64,000 nt of DNA. Source: Triglochin maritima (taxonomy: Eukaryota; Streptophyta; Magnoliopsida; Alismatales; Juncaginaceae). The position numbers and the translations under genes were made by a program. Below are positions 32,154-43,964 of this stretch, piece after piece. Where the stretch lies: positions 14,914,501 to 14,978,500 of the forward strand of contig OY821775.1 in assembly GCA_963682175.1 (NCBI GenBank), read 5' to 3'. Within the stretch, counting starts at the first letter, position 1, and each line of letters starts with the position of its first letter. The notes below the pieces were generated by a model that saw only the letters and a list, made by a program, of their open reading frames with translations, did no database searches and had not been told where the DNA came from.

Positions 32154-35100
32154 ATGCCTCCGAGACGGGTGGTGCCTGCGGCTGAGACTCGCAGTTCGAG
32201 TGAGTCTGCGAGAGAAGAGGCCCGGGAGGCAGAGCGCAGAGTCCTGTTCGACACCGTGGAGCGGTTGAGCGGGATGTTAGAGCGCCAGGCAGCGCAGAGT
32301 GCGCAGGCAGGGGCCGGTGCGATGCACGACCGGTTCATGAGGCAGCACCCTCCGACTTTTGCTGGGCAGATGGATGCAGAGGCAGCTGAGGAGTGGATCC
32401 TCACTATGCAGACGATCTTCAGGGCTATCGACTGTACTCCGGAGAAGAAGGTGGACCTGGCCACTTATGTGCTGAGAGGAGCTGCAGCGAACTGGTGGAG
32501 GTCGACTTCAGCAGTTGTGTTCACCGGTCGAGAGGATGTGTCATGGGAGGAGTTCGTTGAGGAGTTCAACGAGCAGTACTTTCCGGAGCATGTGCGAGAC
32601 GGGAAGCGGGTGGAGTTCCTGGCCCTGGAGCAGGGGAGCATGACACTGGAGGAGTACATTGGAAAGTTTAACGCCCTTGAGCGTTACTGTCCGGAGATTT
32701 TCGTCACTCAGGCGCAGAGGTCGATGAAGTTTGTCGGGGGACTCCGGAAGCATCTGAGGACCCGAGTGTTGTCGAGCATGCCACGCACCTTGGCGGATGC
32801 AGTGAGGAGCGCCACTATCATGGAGAGGGACTACCGGGAGAATTATCAGGATGATAGGAGGTCGGTAGGGAGATCCTCAGGGAGGCCAGGAGGGCAGAGT
32901 TCGGGGAAGTCGGGCAAGAGGCCCCGGATCGAGGCAGCAGGGGCGCCGCAGCCAGAGGCGTGCAGGAGCTGTGGCAGAGTGCACACTGGGTGCTGCTTGG
33001 GGTCGATTACTTGTCATGGTTGTGGTCAGCAGGGCCACATCGTCAGGAACTGCCCTAGCAAGGGCGCTGGACCGAGCAGACCTCCGGGACTTCCGAGTGT
33101 CAGTGGCAGCGGAGCTAGGAGACCTGCAGCACTGCAGCAGGGTCAGCGCACTGGACGAGTCTTCACTGTCCAGGCAGAGGAGGCGAGGGACGCCAGCACC
33201 GTCGTGGAAGGTACACTTCTTGTGGCAGGTTTAGAGGCTAGAGTGCTTTTTGATTGTGGCGCGACACACTCGTTCATCTCGGAGCGATTTGCGGGAGTGT
33301 TGGGCCGTACCCCTGCGATGTTGACTGCCACTTTGGAGGTCAGCACACCCCTGGGTCTGGTGGGCACTGTGGGGAGCTTCATCCCCGGCGCCACGATTGT
33401 TTCGGGAGACCAAGATTTTCCGGCAGATCTGGTCTTGCTACCGATGGAGGACTTCGACGTTATTCTTGGGATGGACTGGCTGTCCCGGCATGACGTGCGT
33501 GTCCTTTGCCGTGAGAGGAAGGTTTTGATTCCGAGGTTGGGGTTGCCTGACATCATGATTAGAGGAGTCAGGAACAGAGGAGGCCGCATTGTGGTGTCAA
33601 CTTTGAGGGCTCAGAAGTTGATGCAGCAGGGTTGCAGAGCGTTTCTGGCGACGCTGGTTGTTCCAGAGGCTGAGTCTCCGAGGCTGGACGAGATAGATGT
33701 GGTACGGGAGTTTACAGAGGTGTTTCCAGATGATATTCCAGGATTGCCACCTCCGCGAGAGATGGAGTTTTGCATTGAGCTGGCAGCAGACACCTCACCG
33801 CAGTCGAAGGCCCCGTACAGGATGGCGCCTGCAGAGTTGGCAGAGTTGAAGAAGCAGCTACAGGAGCTGATGGAGGCTGGATTCATCAGACCGAGTGTCT
33901 CACCTTGGGGCGCGCCAGTGCTGTTTGTGAAGAAGAAGGACGGGTCCTTGCGGATGTGCATTGACTATAGGATGCTGAACAAGGTCACCATCAAGAATAG
34001 GTATCCCCTACCTAGGATTGAGGACCTGTTCGATCAGTTGCAGTGAGCGAAGGTCTTCTCTAAGATCGACCTACGCTCAGGATACCATCAGCTGAGGATC
34101 CGAGAGGAGGATGTCCAGAAGACAGCATTCAGGACCAGATATGGGCACTATGAGTTTTTGGTGATGCCTTTTGGGTTGACGAACGCTCCGGCGGCTTTCA
34201 TGGATCTGATGAACCGGACGTTCAGGCAGTACTTGGATAGTTGTGTCGTTGTCTTTGTGGATGATATCCTGATTTACTCACCCGATGTGGAGCAGCACAG
34301 AGAGCACCTGCGGATTGTACTTAGCATTTTGAGAGACCAGAGGTTGTATGCTAAGTTTTCGAAGTGCGAATTCTGGTTGGACAGAGTCGCATTTCTGGGT
34401 CACATCGTTTCTGCAGAGGGGATTTCGGTGGATCCGGCGAAGGTAGAGGCAGTGACTGAGTGGAGAGCCCCTACGAGCGTGACGGAGATCAGGAGCTTTG
34501 TTGGATTGGCGGGTTACTACCGTCGCTTCATCAAAGACTTCTCGAGGTTAGCTGCACCATTGACTGCCCTGACGCAGAAGGGAGTCACTTTTGTTTGGTC
34601 CCAGAAGTGCGAGGACAGCTTTCAGGAGCTGAAGAGACGACTGACGACAGCTCCAGTTTTGACGCTGCCGAGCGGCACAGGAGGTTTTGTGGTCTACAGT
34701 GATGCGTCTGGCATTGGTTTGGGTTGCGTGTTGATGCAGCACGGGAGGGTGATTGCATACGCTTCGAGGCAGCTGAAGACTCATGAGAGGAATTACCCGA
34801 CGCATGACTTGGAGTTGGCAGCCGTTGTGCACGCACTGAAGACATGGAGACACTACCTGTATGGTGAGCAGTTTGAGGTGTTCACCGATCACCAGAGTCT
34901 GAAGTATCTCTTCTCCCAGAAGGAGTTGAATATGAGACAACGTCATTGGTTGGAGTTCATTAAGGACTACGATTTCACCATCTCTTACCATCCGGGGAAG
35001 GCGAATTCAGTTGCAGACGCCTTGAGTAGGAGAGTGGAGCTATCAGTTGCTGGCATGTGCCTTCAGGAGTGGAGACTGCTTGAGTCATTGGCAGAGTGGA

Positions 35101-36596
35101 GGCCGTTCACTGGGGACTCTGAGGGAGCAGTGTTAGCTGGATTGCGGGTAGAGCCACAGACTGTTTCACAGGTAGTACAGGCGCAGCATGAGGATGATGA
35201 GTTGGCCAGTTTGCTGGAGTTGACTGCCAGAGAGGGGTCAGATTTCAGTGTTGGGGTCGATGGAGGTCTGAGATTCAGAGGGCGGATCTGGGTGCCGAGG
35301 GTTGGTGGGATGAGAGATGACATCATGGAGGAGGCACACAGAGCGAAGTATACCATCCATCCCGGGAGCACGAAGATGTATAAGGACCTGCAGCGGAACT
35401 TCTGGTGGAGAGGCATGAAGAAGGACATTGCAGAGTTCGTGAGTCGGTGTTTGGTCTGTCAGCAGGTGAAGATCGAGCACCAGAGGCCAGCTGGGCCTAT
35501 GCAGAGCATCGAGCTTCCAGAGTGGAAGTGGGAGCACGTGACGATGGACTTCGTTACGGGGCTACCGAAGACGAGGCGGTTCCATGACGCGATTTGGGTG
35601 ATAGTCGATAGACTGACCAAGTCGGCGCACTTTCTGGCCATTAGGACCACCTTGCCTTTGGAGATTCTGGCGAAGCTGTATGTAGAGGAGATCGTCAGAT
35701 TGCACGGAGTACCGGTGAGCATCATCTCTGACAGAGATCCGAGGTTCACATCCAGATTTTGGGGGAGTCTGCAGCAGGCACTGGGGACACGTCTGAGATT
35801 CAGTACAGCTTTTCACCCTCAGACAGACGGTCAGTCAGAGAGGACTATCCAGACTTTGGAGGATATGCTGAGGGCTTGCACGCTGGACTGGGCTGGACAC
35901 TGGGATGAGCATCTACCTCTGATCGAGTTCGCCTACAACAACAGCTATCATGCTAGTATTGGGATGGCACCGTATGAGGCATTGTACGGGAGGCCGTGCA
36001 GATCACCGGTATGCTGGAGTGACGTAGGCGAGAGGCAGTTAGTGGGTCCAGAGCTTGTGCAGATGTACGCAGAGAAGGTTGACCTGATCAGGAGGAGGTT
36101 GGCTACAGCACAGAGCAGACAGAAGAGTTATGCTGACCGACGCAGACGGACTTTGAGCTTCGAGGTTGGAGATCACGTCTTCCTGAAGATTTCACCAGCT
36201 CGGGGAGTGATGAGGTTCGGGAAGAAAGGGAAGCTCAGTCCGAGGTATGTTGGGCCTTTTGAGATCTTGGACCGTGTCGGAGAGGTCGCCTACAGAGTTG
36301 CTTTGCCACCTCAGTTCTCTGGCCTTCACAACGTCTTCCATGCTTCTATGTTGAGGAAGTACGTTGCAGACCCGACGCATGTTATAGAGATTTCAGTGCC
36401 TGAGATCCAGCAGGACTTGTCACTTGAGGAGAGGCCAGTTGAGATCATCGATCGGATGGACCATCAGCTCAGGAGGAGGACCATTCCGATGGTCAAGGTC
36501 AGATGGCAGCATCACAGTGAGCGCGAGGCCACCTGGGAGATCGAGGAGGAAGTTCGGAAGCAGTATCCGGAGCTTTTCGGTGAGTTACCTTTCTGA
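32154..36596 (+). pseudogene. Chromovirus Gag-Pol polyprotein, one in-frame stop in RT
   Basis: Start chosen at 32154 (MPPRRVV), as in related elements; an in-frame ATG also exists at 32139. Domains in order: gag (about 32380-32770, [19 protein letters not shown]); CCHC knuckle [14 protein letters not shown] (33014 on); aspartic protease [12 protein letters not shown] (about 33246) and [10 protein letters not shown] follows, with MCIDYRMLN and FVDDILIYS (about 34252-34280). RNase H has [11 protein letters not shown] and FTDHQSL. The integrase has a zinc finger ending CLVCQQVK, catalytic [21 protein letters not shown] and the [15 protein letters not shown] segment. The chromodomain is [17 protein letters not shown] (about 36504-36560). 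A TGA at 34044-34046 falls after FDQLQ, where the family has Trp; the frame then continues unchanged to 36596. Intact, it would make all proteins for copying and targeted insertion. Confidence 0.92.
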
Positions 36597-36616
36597 TTTC
36601 GGGGCGAAATCCTTTT

Positions 36617-36629
36617 AAGGAGGGTGGAT
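36617..36629 (+). other. Polypurine tract
   Basis: AAGGAGGGTGGAT lies directly before the 3' LTR, in the right place to prime plus-strand DNA. The same motif borders the LTR of the derivative element at 48641-48653 (minus). Confidence 0.85.
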
Positions 36630-38469
36630 TGTAAGGACGTGAGAACATGGGACGTGAGAGAGTGGGAGGAGTGGGGTAGAGTGGTTGGGGTATGGTGGGT
36701 ATGGTGGAGAAGTAAGGGTAGGTGTAGGTTTTGTTATTTAAACCCAAACCCAACCCTCTCTTCTCTTTTCCTTCCCCATTTCATTTCCACCCAACTCACC
36801 ACTTTCCCTTGGTGTTCCGGCGACCAGAGGAGGAGGAGGAGACCCGGCGACGTGGTGGAGGCGCGCGCGAAGGAGAAGAAGCGAGTTTCGACGCCGGAGG
36901 AGGAGGAGCTCACGGGACGCGTTTTCTTCACGGTGAAAGGTATGCCAAGTCTTCATAGTAACTCCCCAAGAGGTGTGGGAGTGTAGGGGGCGGCGTTGGT
37001 GCCGTTTCCCCGGCGAAAATCCCACTGAACCAAGGTTGAAGACGACTGGTTCGGTCGACCGTTGTGTGTCTCGGTCGACCGAACAACGTCTAAATGATGC
37101 CTGTTCAGTGCGATATTGTAGTGTTTCGGTCGACCGTGTGAGGTTCGGTCGACCGATACTTTATAAAAATAACTTGCTGCCCGAAAACGGTCGAACGACG
37201 TCTGTGGGACGGTCGACCGTTTATGCCAAATTTTAGCGGGAATATTTTATAAGGGTTATATTAGTCCGGTCGACCGGTGGTTGTTCGGTCGACCGATCCC
37301 AGTAGATAGGGTAGACAGACCTTCGGCCGACCGAGTGTGTCTCGGTCGACCGAACTGCACAAAGTCGGTCAAGAGCGTTGACCATCTAAACGGTCGACCG
37401 CTCTGGATCCGGTCGACCGACCGCGTGCAGTCTTCCTGTAGTGAAGTGTCTGCTGATCCGGTCAACCGAAAGAGTTTCGGTCGACCGAATGCAGTGGGCA
37501 GGATTCATGCAGTTTTCTTTATCGGTTGGACGGACCCTGGTTCGACCGATAGGATATATATGTATATAAAACGTAGCGTAGACCTTCCAAACGGTCGACC
37601 GCTAGATTTGACTTTGTTCGACTGGTGGGTCTAATTATCTTTCCTTGGTGGATTTATCCACATACGCGAGACGTCGAGCAGAGGCGACTACCGGCTGCCG
37701 AGCCCACGGTCGATCACCGGACCTCGGAGCTACGGATTTCACCTACGACGAGAGCGTATCTTCTGTTGGACCCCTCGTGGATGCCGGTGCGGCAGAGGGA
37801 TGCCTGCCATGCCTGTGTGGGTGGTAGATGCCTTCTTCCCTGGTGAGGGAAGGGGATGCACTTTCCCTGTGGGGGAAAGCCGAGACCTCCTCGTGTGGGC
37901 CTGGATTGGCAGGGGGGATGCCTCCCTTGTGCCCCTGTGTGCGGCTGGGAGATGAGTGCGGCGACCCCCCTCGTGTGGGCCTGGATTGGCAGGGTGGGGG
38001 ATGTTTCCCATGCCCCTGGCGCGGCTGGGAGATGGTCCGCAGCGGTTGGGGCATGTATGGGGCCCGAGGCGGATTGCATTGCATGTGCATTCTTGGCATT
38101 TTTCATCTGTTTTTCTGTATATATAGGAGATGTTGGCATACGGGGTTCCTTTCGGGAACTCAGGCAGATTTTATGTTGAATTTTCAGGTAGCAGGCAGTC
38201 TTAGGTTGGTGGTGACCGAGGGGAGTGCCTCCGGGATCGGGTCCTGTTCTTCCGATCTTTTTGTAGAGGTAGTGATTATAGTAGCGATGTAGTAGTTATG
38301 TATTAGTTGTAATCACTCTTTTGACAACTCTGTATTATGACTTCCACGTGGAGATATTTTATATATTATTATGTTGACTTTTCTAGTAACGTGCCCGTGT
38401 TGACCGTTGACGGTCGTATGTTGTATGTTTAATTTTGAAAATTTTCTTCCGCTGATTCGGGACGTTACA
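36630..38469 (+). repeat. 3' LTR of the chromovirus
   Basis: Almost identical to 30182-32023. Differences noticed include AGAACA/AGAACG near the start, a 2-bp deletion near 37922 and GCTGATTCGGG versus GCTGTTTCGGG at the end. Confidence 0.93.
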
Positions 38470-39916
38470 CGTTTATTAATTCTTATCTATTCTTATGAAT
38501 CGCATTTGGATAATGTCATTTTCTTCTAGTTGAGATCTTACTATTCCATTCACGTTTCTTAATAATTTTAATTAAAATGTTCCCTTATTTCCATTTCAAA
38601 GTCAAAGGAAATCTTCAACGTGAAATTTTAGATTTCTTTCTACCCTCTTCTTACCTTTCACCCCTGAGGGAAAAATACACGTTACAAGTTGAAAGTTAAA
38701 CCTTATCAAAAGAACCGTTGCAAGTTGAAACCAGCAATAACTTTTAACGCACGAGTGGGGTTTTTGGTATCTTGTGTCTTGTGCATACAAGAGAACTTCG
38801 TCGAATTCCAATACCAATAGTACTTTGGAGATAATTAGGACATGCTAGGAAAGGCACCTTTATTGTTACCGTATCAATAGATTTGGAGAATCGCTTCTGT
38901 CTAATTAAACAATGTAACTTGCAAAAACGAAAGGTAAAGCAGCAAATAATAAAATCAAAGATGGTGATTGTGTTTTGGAGAAGGTAGCTATTCGAGACAT
39001 ATAAGGGGACGTTGAAAGAATCTAGACATCTACCTCTATTTTCCACAGAAGTAAGGTATAGTTAAATATTTATTTTATTCAGGAGTTTGAAATAGTAGAC
39101 CAACGTAGGGTTTGTTCCTTCGGCCAACCTTATGTTCATTTATTGAATTTTTCTTAGTGAAAAATTGAGCGTCTGATGTTGTGTTTTTTTAAGGAATTAA
39201 TACTGGCTTAATACAGTCATAATAATTTTGTTATTATGTAATCTTGACAAGTATAGCTACAACGTTTTTCTTCTCCACTGTTTTTGTTTCCCAGTACTAT
39301 TATGTTCTTATTAAAATCGTGCAACTTTTTTGCACAACTTTGAAATTAATGAAGTAGGAAACAATACATATTAGAAGCATGGGGTTGGTAGGGTGATAGA
39401 TAAAAGAGAAGAAAAAAATAGTATTCCAATTCCTCTATAGTTGTGTCTAGCAATTTTGTGTTTCTACTGCACCTAATATATAGATAAGCTCATTCTTCTT
39501 TCGATAGAATTCAGTGAAGCATCAACGTGAAGCCATCAATTACAATCTCGCAACACTTAAAAATGGAAGACCGAGATATGGTGTCATGCATGCAAATGTT
39601 CTGAGCAGGCATGCAGGTGCAGTAATCACTATGGTTTGTGCCGTTGGTTTTTGAAAAAGCTATGCGTTGCTCTTGTAACACTAACAGCTTTATACACCCC
39701 AACTCCCCAAGTCTGTACAGCTTCAAAAATAGGACTCACTAAAGTCTGAAAAACATACATTCCATAAGCAAAAAATGAAATTGCATTGACAAATATACAG
39801 ATACATGATTGTCCCTGGCATGATATTTTCTGGTCTCCAATCATTAAGAATTTGAAATGCAACGTGTCCACGTCCCACAGCCACCAGACATCTGTATGTG
39901 AACGCTTAAGTGGAAG

Positions 39917-39949
<33 letters not shown>

Positions 39950-41483
39950 ATCTTACTCCTTTTCCTCTCTTTTTAGACTTTCATGGCCCACACTAACACC
40001 TTTTTTTACCACAATCGTTTTATGACTTTATGTTCTTTGCTAAATCTTTATGGTCTGTCTGAGCATAAAGCTTCCACCACGTTGTTGGTTATGGTTTTAT
40101 AAATTATATACGTATAACTCTAAATGTTCCCACTAATTTTTGGTCTTCAAATCAATTCTGACTGCCAATTAATTAATTTCTTTAGTCCTTTAAATTGATC
40201 TTGGTCGTCTATTACTATCCCACTAATTTTTGGTCATTCAAATTGATCTTGGACGTCTTTTAACATCCCACTAATTTTTAGACCCTTAAATCGATCTCAA
40301 TCGTTCATTAAGTAAAAAATATTTTTAGTTTTTCACAATTAAAAAATAAACCCATGATGGCATGATCAATCCATAAACCATATGATTTCACATTGACCAT
40401 ATAAGAAAATCACAATTCATTCAAAAAAAAAGTAAAAAGATTATGTGAAGGACCGCAAGAATATGTATGAATTTTACATAATGAAAGACCGCAAGAAATT
40501 TAATTTTCATAAAATTTAGTACAACTAAAATTTTCTTGCGAATTGTTAATCATTTAAAACACGTGAATTTTGATCATACCAAACAAAAGATTTGAATTCA
40601 AATGAATTATGATTTTGTCATGAGATAAATGTAAAATGAAGGGTTCATGGATTGATCATGGGTCAATTATTAAAAACTAAAAATCACTTTTACTCAATGA
40701 ATATGTATGAATTTTACACGTTCCAATATCCATACAATTTCATTTTTAAAATTCACTAAAACTTTAAGAAATTTACCTTGTGAAAACAATATACACCTTT
40801 ATCTTTTCGAAAAATTCAACCAATTAAAACAATTATGATTTCATTAATTATTTTAATACAATTAAAAATTACAATTTGTTCTATTATTTTATATGGTGCA
40901 CCTCCATGATCTCCTTACCCAAAATCCACATTTTCATATCCTAAATTCCTATCAATATTTAAAAAAATCATGCCTTGACTAGAAATTCGTGTGTGTCTGT
41001 GTGTGTATATATACACTTTTGAATGTTAAGAATTTCTTTTCTCTCTCTTAATTGATAAAAAAATCATTCACATGTTTTTATTCTTTGGTTATCACAGGTT
41101 GTCAGCCTACATCAACACGTGTGCGACGGTTAAGCCAAGTTGATGATCGAGCATTGAGCAACTTCTTAAGATTAATTTGCTTGATGTAAGATCTATGTCT
41201 TCTCTTCTTTAAAATTAATTTATTATCGAATTTGATATTTGGTCTGCAAATCTTCAATTGGCACGTTTTTTACAAGGTTGACTGGCACAAGTCTTTGTGT
41301 GTAATATGAATTCATTGAAGGTACTCTTTTTTATTAGTTTTGAAGTTTTTGGGTTAATTATTTTTGCAACTTGATAAAATATTAAAAGTTTGAAAAAGAC
41401 GGATTTATATTTTATTTCGTCGCCTTTACCAAGAGACTTGATACGGTAATTATTTGATTTGGAGTTAAAATATCATTAGCTTA
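38470..41483. other. AT-rich intergenic region
   Basis: No gene recognised. It holds a C homopolymer at 39918-39949. A repeated theme CCCACTAATTTTTGGTC with AAATTGATCTTGG-CGTC (about 40130-40300) recurs in looser form near 44770-44900. Confidence 0.5.
39918..39949. repeat. Poly(C) tract, 32 nt
   Basis: Uninterrupted run of C between GGAAGA and ATCTTACTCC. Length is likely unstable or affected by sequencing error. Confidence 0.9.
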
Positions 41484-43964
41484 GAGCTTCAACAACAACG
41501 ACCTAGGTCATCCACATTCTCTATCTTCTTTCTCTCACTCACACGTCATCATGAATCAACTTCATATTTCTCCCTCATTATTCACCCATTAACCATGACC
41601 TAGGTCATCCCACTCTCTTTTCTCCACATCATTAATTTTCTTTTTCAACTTTTATTCCATTTCAAAATCATTTATATTTACCAAAAACATTAATAATTTA
41701 TTTATTTCCAAATTACATATACTTTATTTATTTAACACATTTATCTGTAGTACACGGGTGATGTCTTATCTTGTCGAATTGACAATCTACAGTATGCGTG
41801 TGATGCCTTATCTTGTCGGACTGACAATCAACAGTACGCGTGTGATGTCTTATCTTGTTGGATTGGCAATCTACAGTACGCGCGTGATTTCAAATTTGAA
41901 ATTTTGTCTGCAAATATAATTATCTTAAAACTTGTTTGGGAAGCTAAGCTAAATCAGAAGAAGTTCTCTGTAAACACCCTCAAGCCACGTTAGTCATCAC
42001 ACACAACTTCATTTCCCTCAACCTTCCAAACTCTCCTGAACTCATGTCTTCTCCTGACCACAACAGTGAGAACCATCAAACACCCCCGGCCCCTCGTCAG
42101 CTTTTTAAACCTCAAGGATTTGCTGCGTACTCCCAACCAGATCCCTACTACCGTCCTACCCCTCCACACAGCGTAGGAAGTACCCAATCATTTCCCGAAC
42201 CATACTCCAAACATCCACCCCGCACCAAAATTGGTGGACCTTCCAACAATACTCCCAATTTTCACCCCGACCCAAAACTGGGGGAGCTCCCAACATTACT
42301 CTGAACATCCACCCCCGTACCAAAGCTGGGGGAGCTCCCAACAATACTCTGGACATCCACCCCGACACCAAAACTGGGGGAGTACATCCCAACCACAATA
42401 CTCCCAAACAACTCCCAACCCCATTGCAGATGTAGAACCAACTCCTCAGTAGTCAATCCAGATGGAACGAGGATACCACTACCCCAAATGACGAGGATAG
42501 TGACGATGCAGACCCTTGCCCCCATCGATCTGCCCCAACGTGCACCAACAACGACTACCAGCCCCCTTAAAAGCAAGAACGTATGGGTGAAAGATGAGGA
42601 CGAAGCCCTCGTTTCGTCGTACATGGCGATTAGTTGCGATGCAACGGTGGGAACGAACCAGAAGGCAATGCTCCTTTGGAGAAAAGTGAAAAAATTGTAC
42701 GACGAAGTGAGGCTCACAAATGAGTGACTGAAGTCACGAAATCTCGACTCTCTCAAAGGGCGTTGGAGGAGGATAAATGGGACTACTATGAAGTGGGGTG
42801 GCTGCATGGATGAGGCCACTCGATGAACCATAAGCGGGGACAACACGCACGACCTCATCGGGCAAGCTCACACAATTTATGAGTGTACTTACGAGACGAC
42901 CTTCACATACTACCACCCATGGTTTATGTTGAAAGAGTACTCCAAGTGGCGGTCTACGGTCCCCATGCCCGGGATGATAATTTCCAAAGTAGTCCTACCC
43001 GTCCATCCACTTGTTCGTCCGGGAAATGGGTCGTAAAGACTCGTCGGAAGAAGGTTTGTTAGGCTCTCCCCCATCCATCAACGACCCCAGAATTTGTCAC
43101 CCCAAGTGCATCTCGTCCGGTTGGTGTAAAGAAACCCAAAAGGAAAGGGAAAAGGAAAGCGGTGACGGAGGATCTAGACGTGGTCAACAACGACGCACGC
43201 TTCCAGTTCTTCAGGCCGCGGCCTCGGTCAAACAGGATGAAATTTCACTTCGTCGAGAGACGATAGCATTGGAAAGGGAGAAAGAAGAAACACGTCGGGC
43301 TTCTATGAAGTACGACCTTTATATTTCACTATTGAAAGCCAAGGAACTCGGCATCCTGAGCCCGAAGGACGAAATTAATCTGGAAAGGATCAGTGACTAA
43401 ATCTTTAAGTTAGAACTCCATTTTCCCCTAGTTTATGACCTATCCTCCCTATTTTCAGTTTTAATTGTAGTTTAAGACTTATCTTCCCTATTTTAATTAT
43501 CAGTTTAGAATATCAGTTGTTGTTATGTCGGTTAAGTTGTTGTTTTATACTTAAAATTTAGTAAATATTTCTTATTTCAGAGAAGTTGGTGTATTTCAGT
43601 ATCATTTTCGTACTTGAATTATAAAACACGACATAATTCAAATATTACACGACATAAAACACACTTAACGGGTCAGTCGGGGGTCTCACTAACGAAAAAA
43701 AATTAGATCTTGAAAATCTAACGTTATCAAAATATAATAAACCGTAACCCTAATTATTATCAAAATATAAACTACAACTACTTAAATCCTAATTATTTAT
43801 CAAAATATAAACCCCTAATTATTAAAACAAATACCAAAACAAAAAACCAAAACCAAAATAAAAATAAAAAAACCGGTCAATCTGGTCGACGATCACAGAT
43901 GACCCGGTCATCGACGGTCGTTCGGGGTCATCCACGGGCGTGGATGACCCCGTTAAAGATGCTC
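41484..43964 (+). mobile_element. PIF/Harbinger element carrying only ORF1
   Basis: Starts GAGCTTCAACAACAACGACC and ends (reverse complement) GAGCATCTTTAACGGGGTC. Both ends share GAGC-TC-AAC and a nearby GGTCATC. It is flanked by tta at 41481-41483 and 43965-43967, the Harbinger target duplication. The only coding trace is a decayed Myb/SANT-like ORF1 protein; no DDE transposase was seen. Subterminal GGTCATC/GATGACC words repeat at both ends. Confidence 0.78.
42044..43400 (+). pseudogene. Harbinger ORF1-type Myb/SANT-like protein, broken
   Basis: Begins MSSPDHNSENH (42044) with a Pro/Tyr/Ser-rich N-terminus containing repeated GGSSQQYS-like units across frames. A SANT-like domain follows at about 42578-42720 (VWVKDEDEALVSSYMAIS, LLWRKVKKLYDEV). 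Then, after a TGA, come SLKGRWRRIN and HDLIGQAHTIYE, which fit ORF1 and NAM-associated C-terminal proteins. The end (about 43215-43400) is a charged coiled-coil-like segment (LRRETIALEREKEETRRAS) with the family-typical ELGILSPKD ending. Several frameshifts and stops disable it. ORF1 proteins normally assist Harbinger transposase in DNA binding and nuclear import. Confidence 0.72.

Larger units (their letters stand above)
30182..38469 (+). mobile_element. Near-intact Ty3/gypsy chromovirus, Tekay/Del-like
   Basis: LTRs of 1842 and 1840 bp (30182-32023 and 36630-38469) begin TGTAAGGACG and end GACGTTACA. They are flanked by identical cgttt (30177-30181 and 38470-38474). By eye the LTRs differ at about half a dozen bases plus one 2-bp indel, so the insertion is recent. 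An initiator tRNA-Met primer site and a purine tract are in place. One polyprotein frame covers gag, protease, RT, RNase H, integrase and chromodomain, broken once by a TGA. Long LTRs and an integrase chromodomain fit the Tekay/Del clade. Confidence 0.93.
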
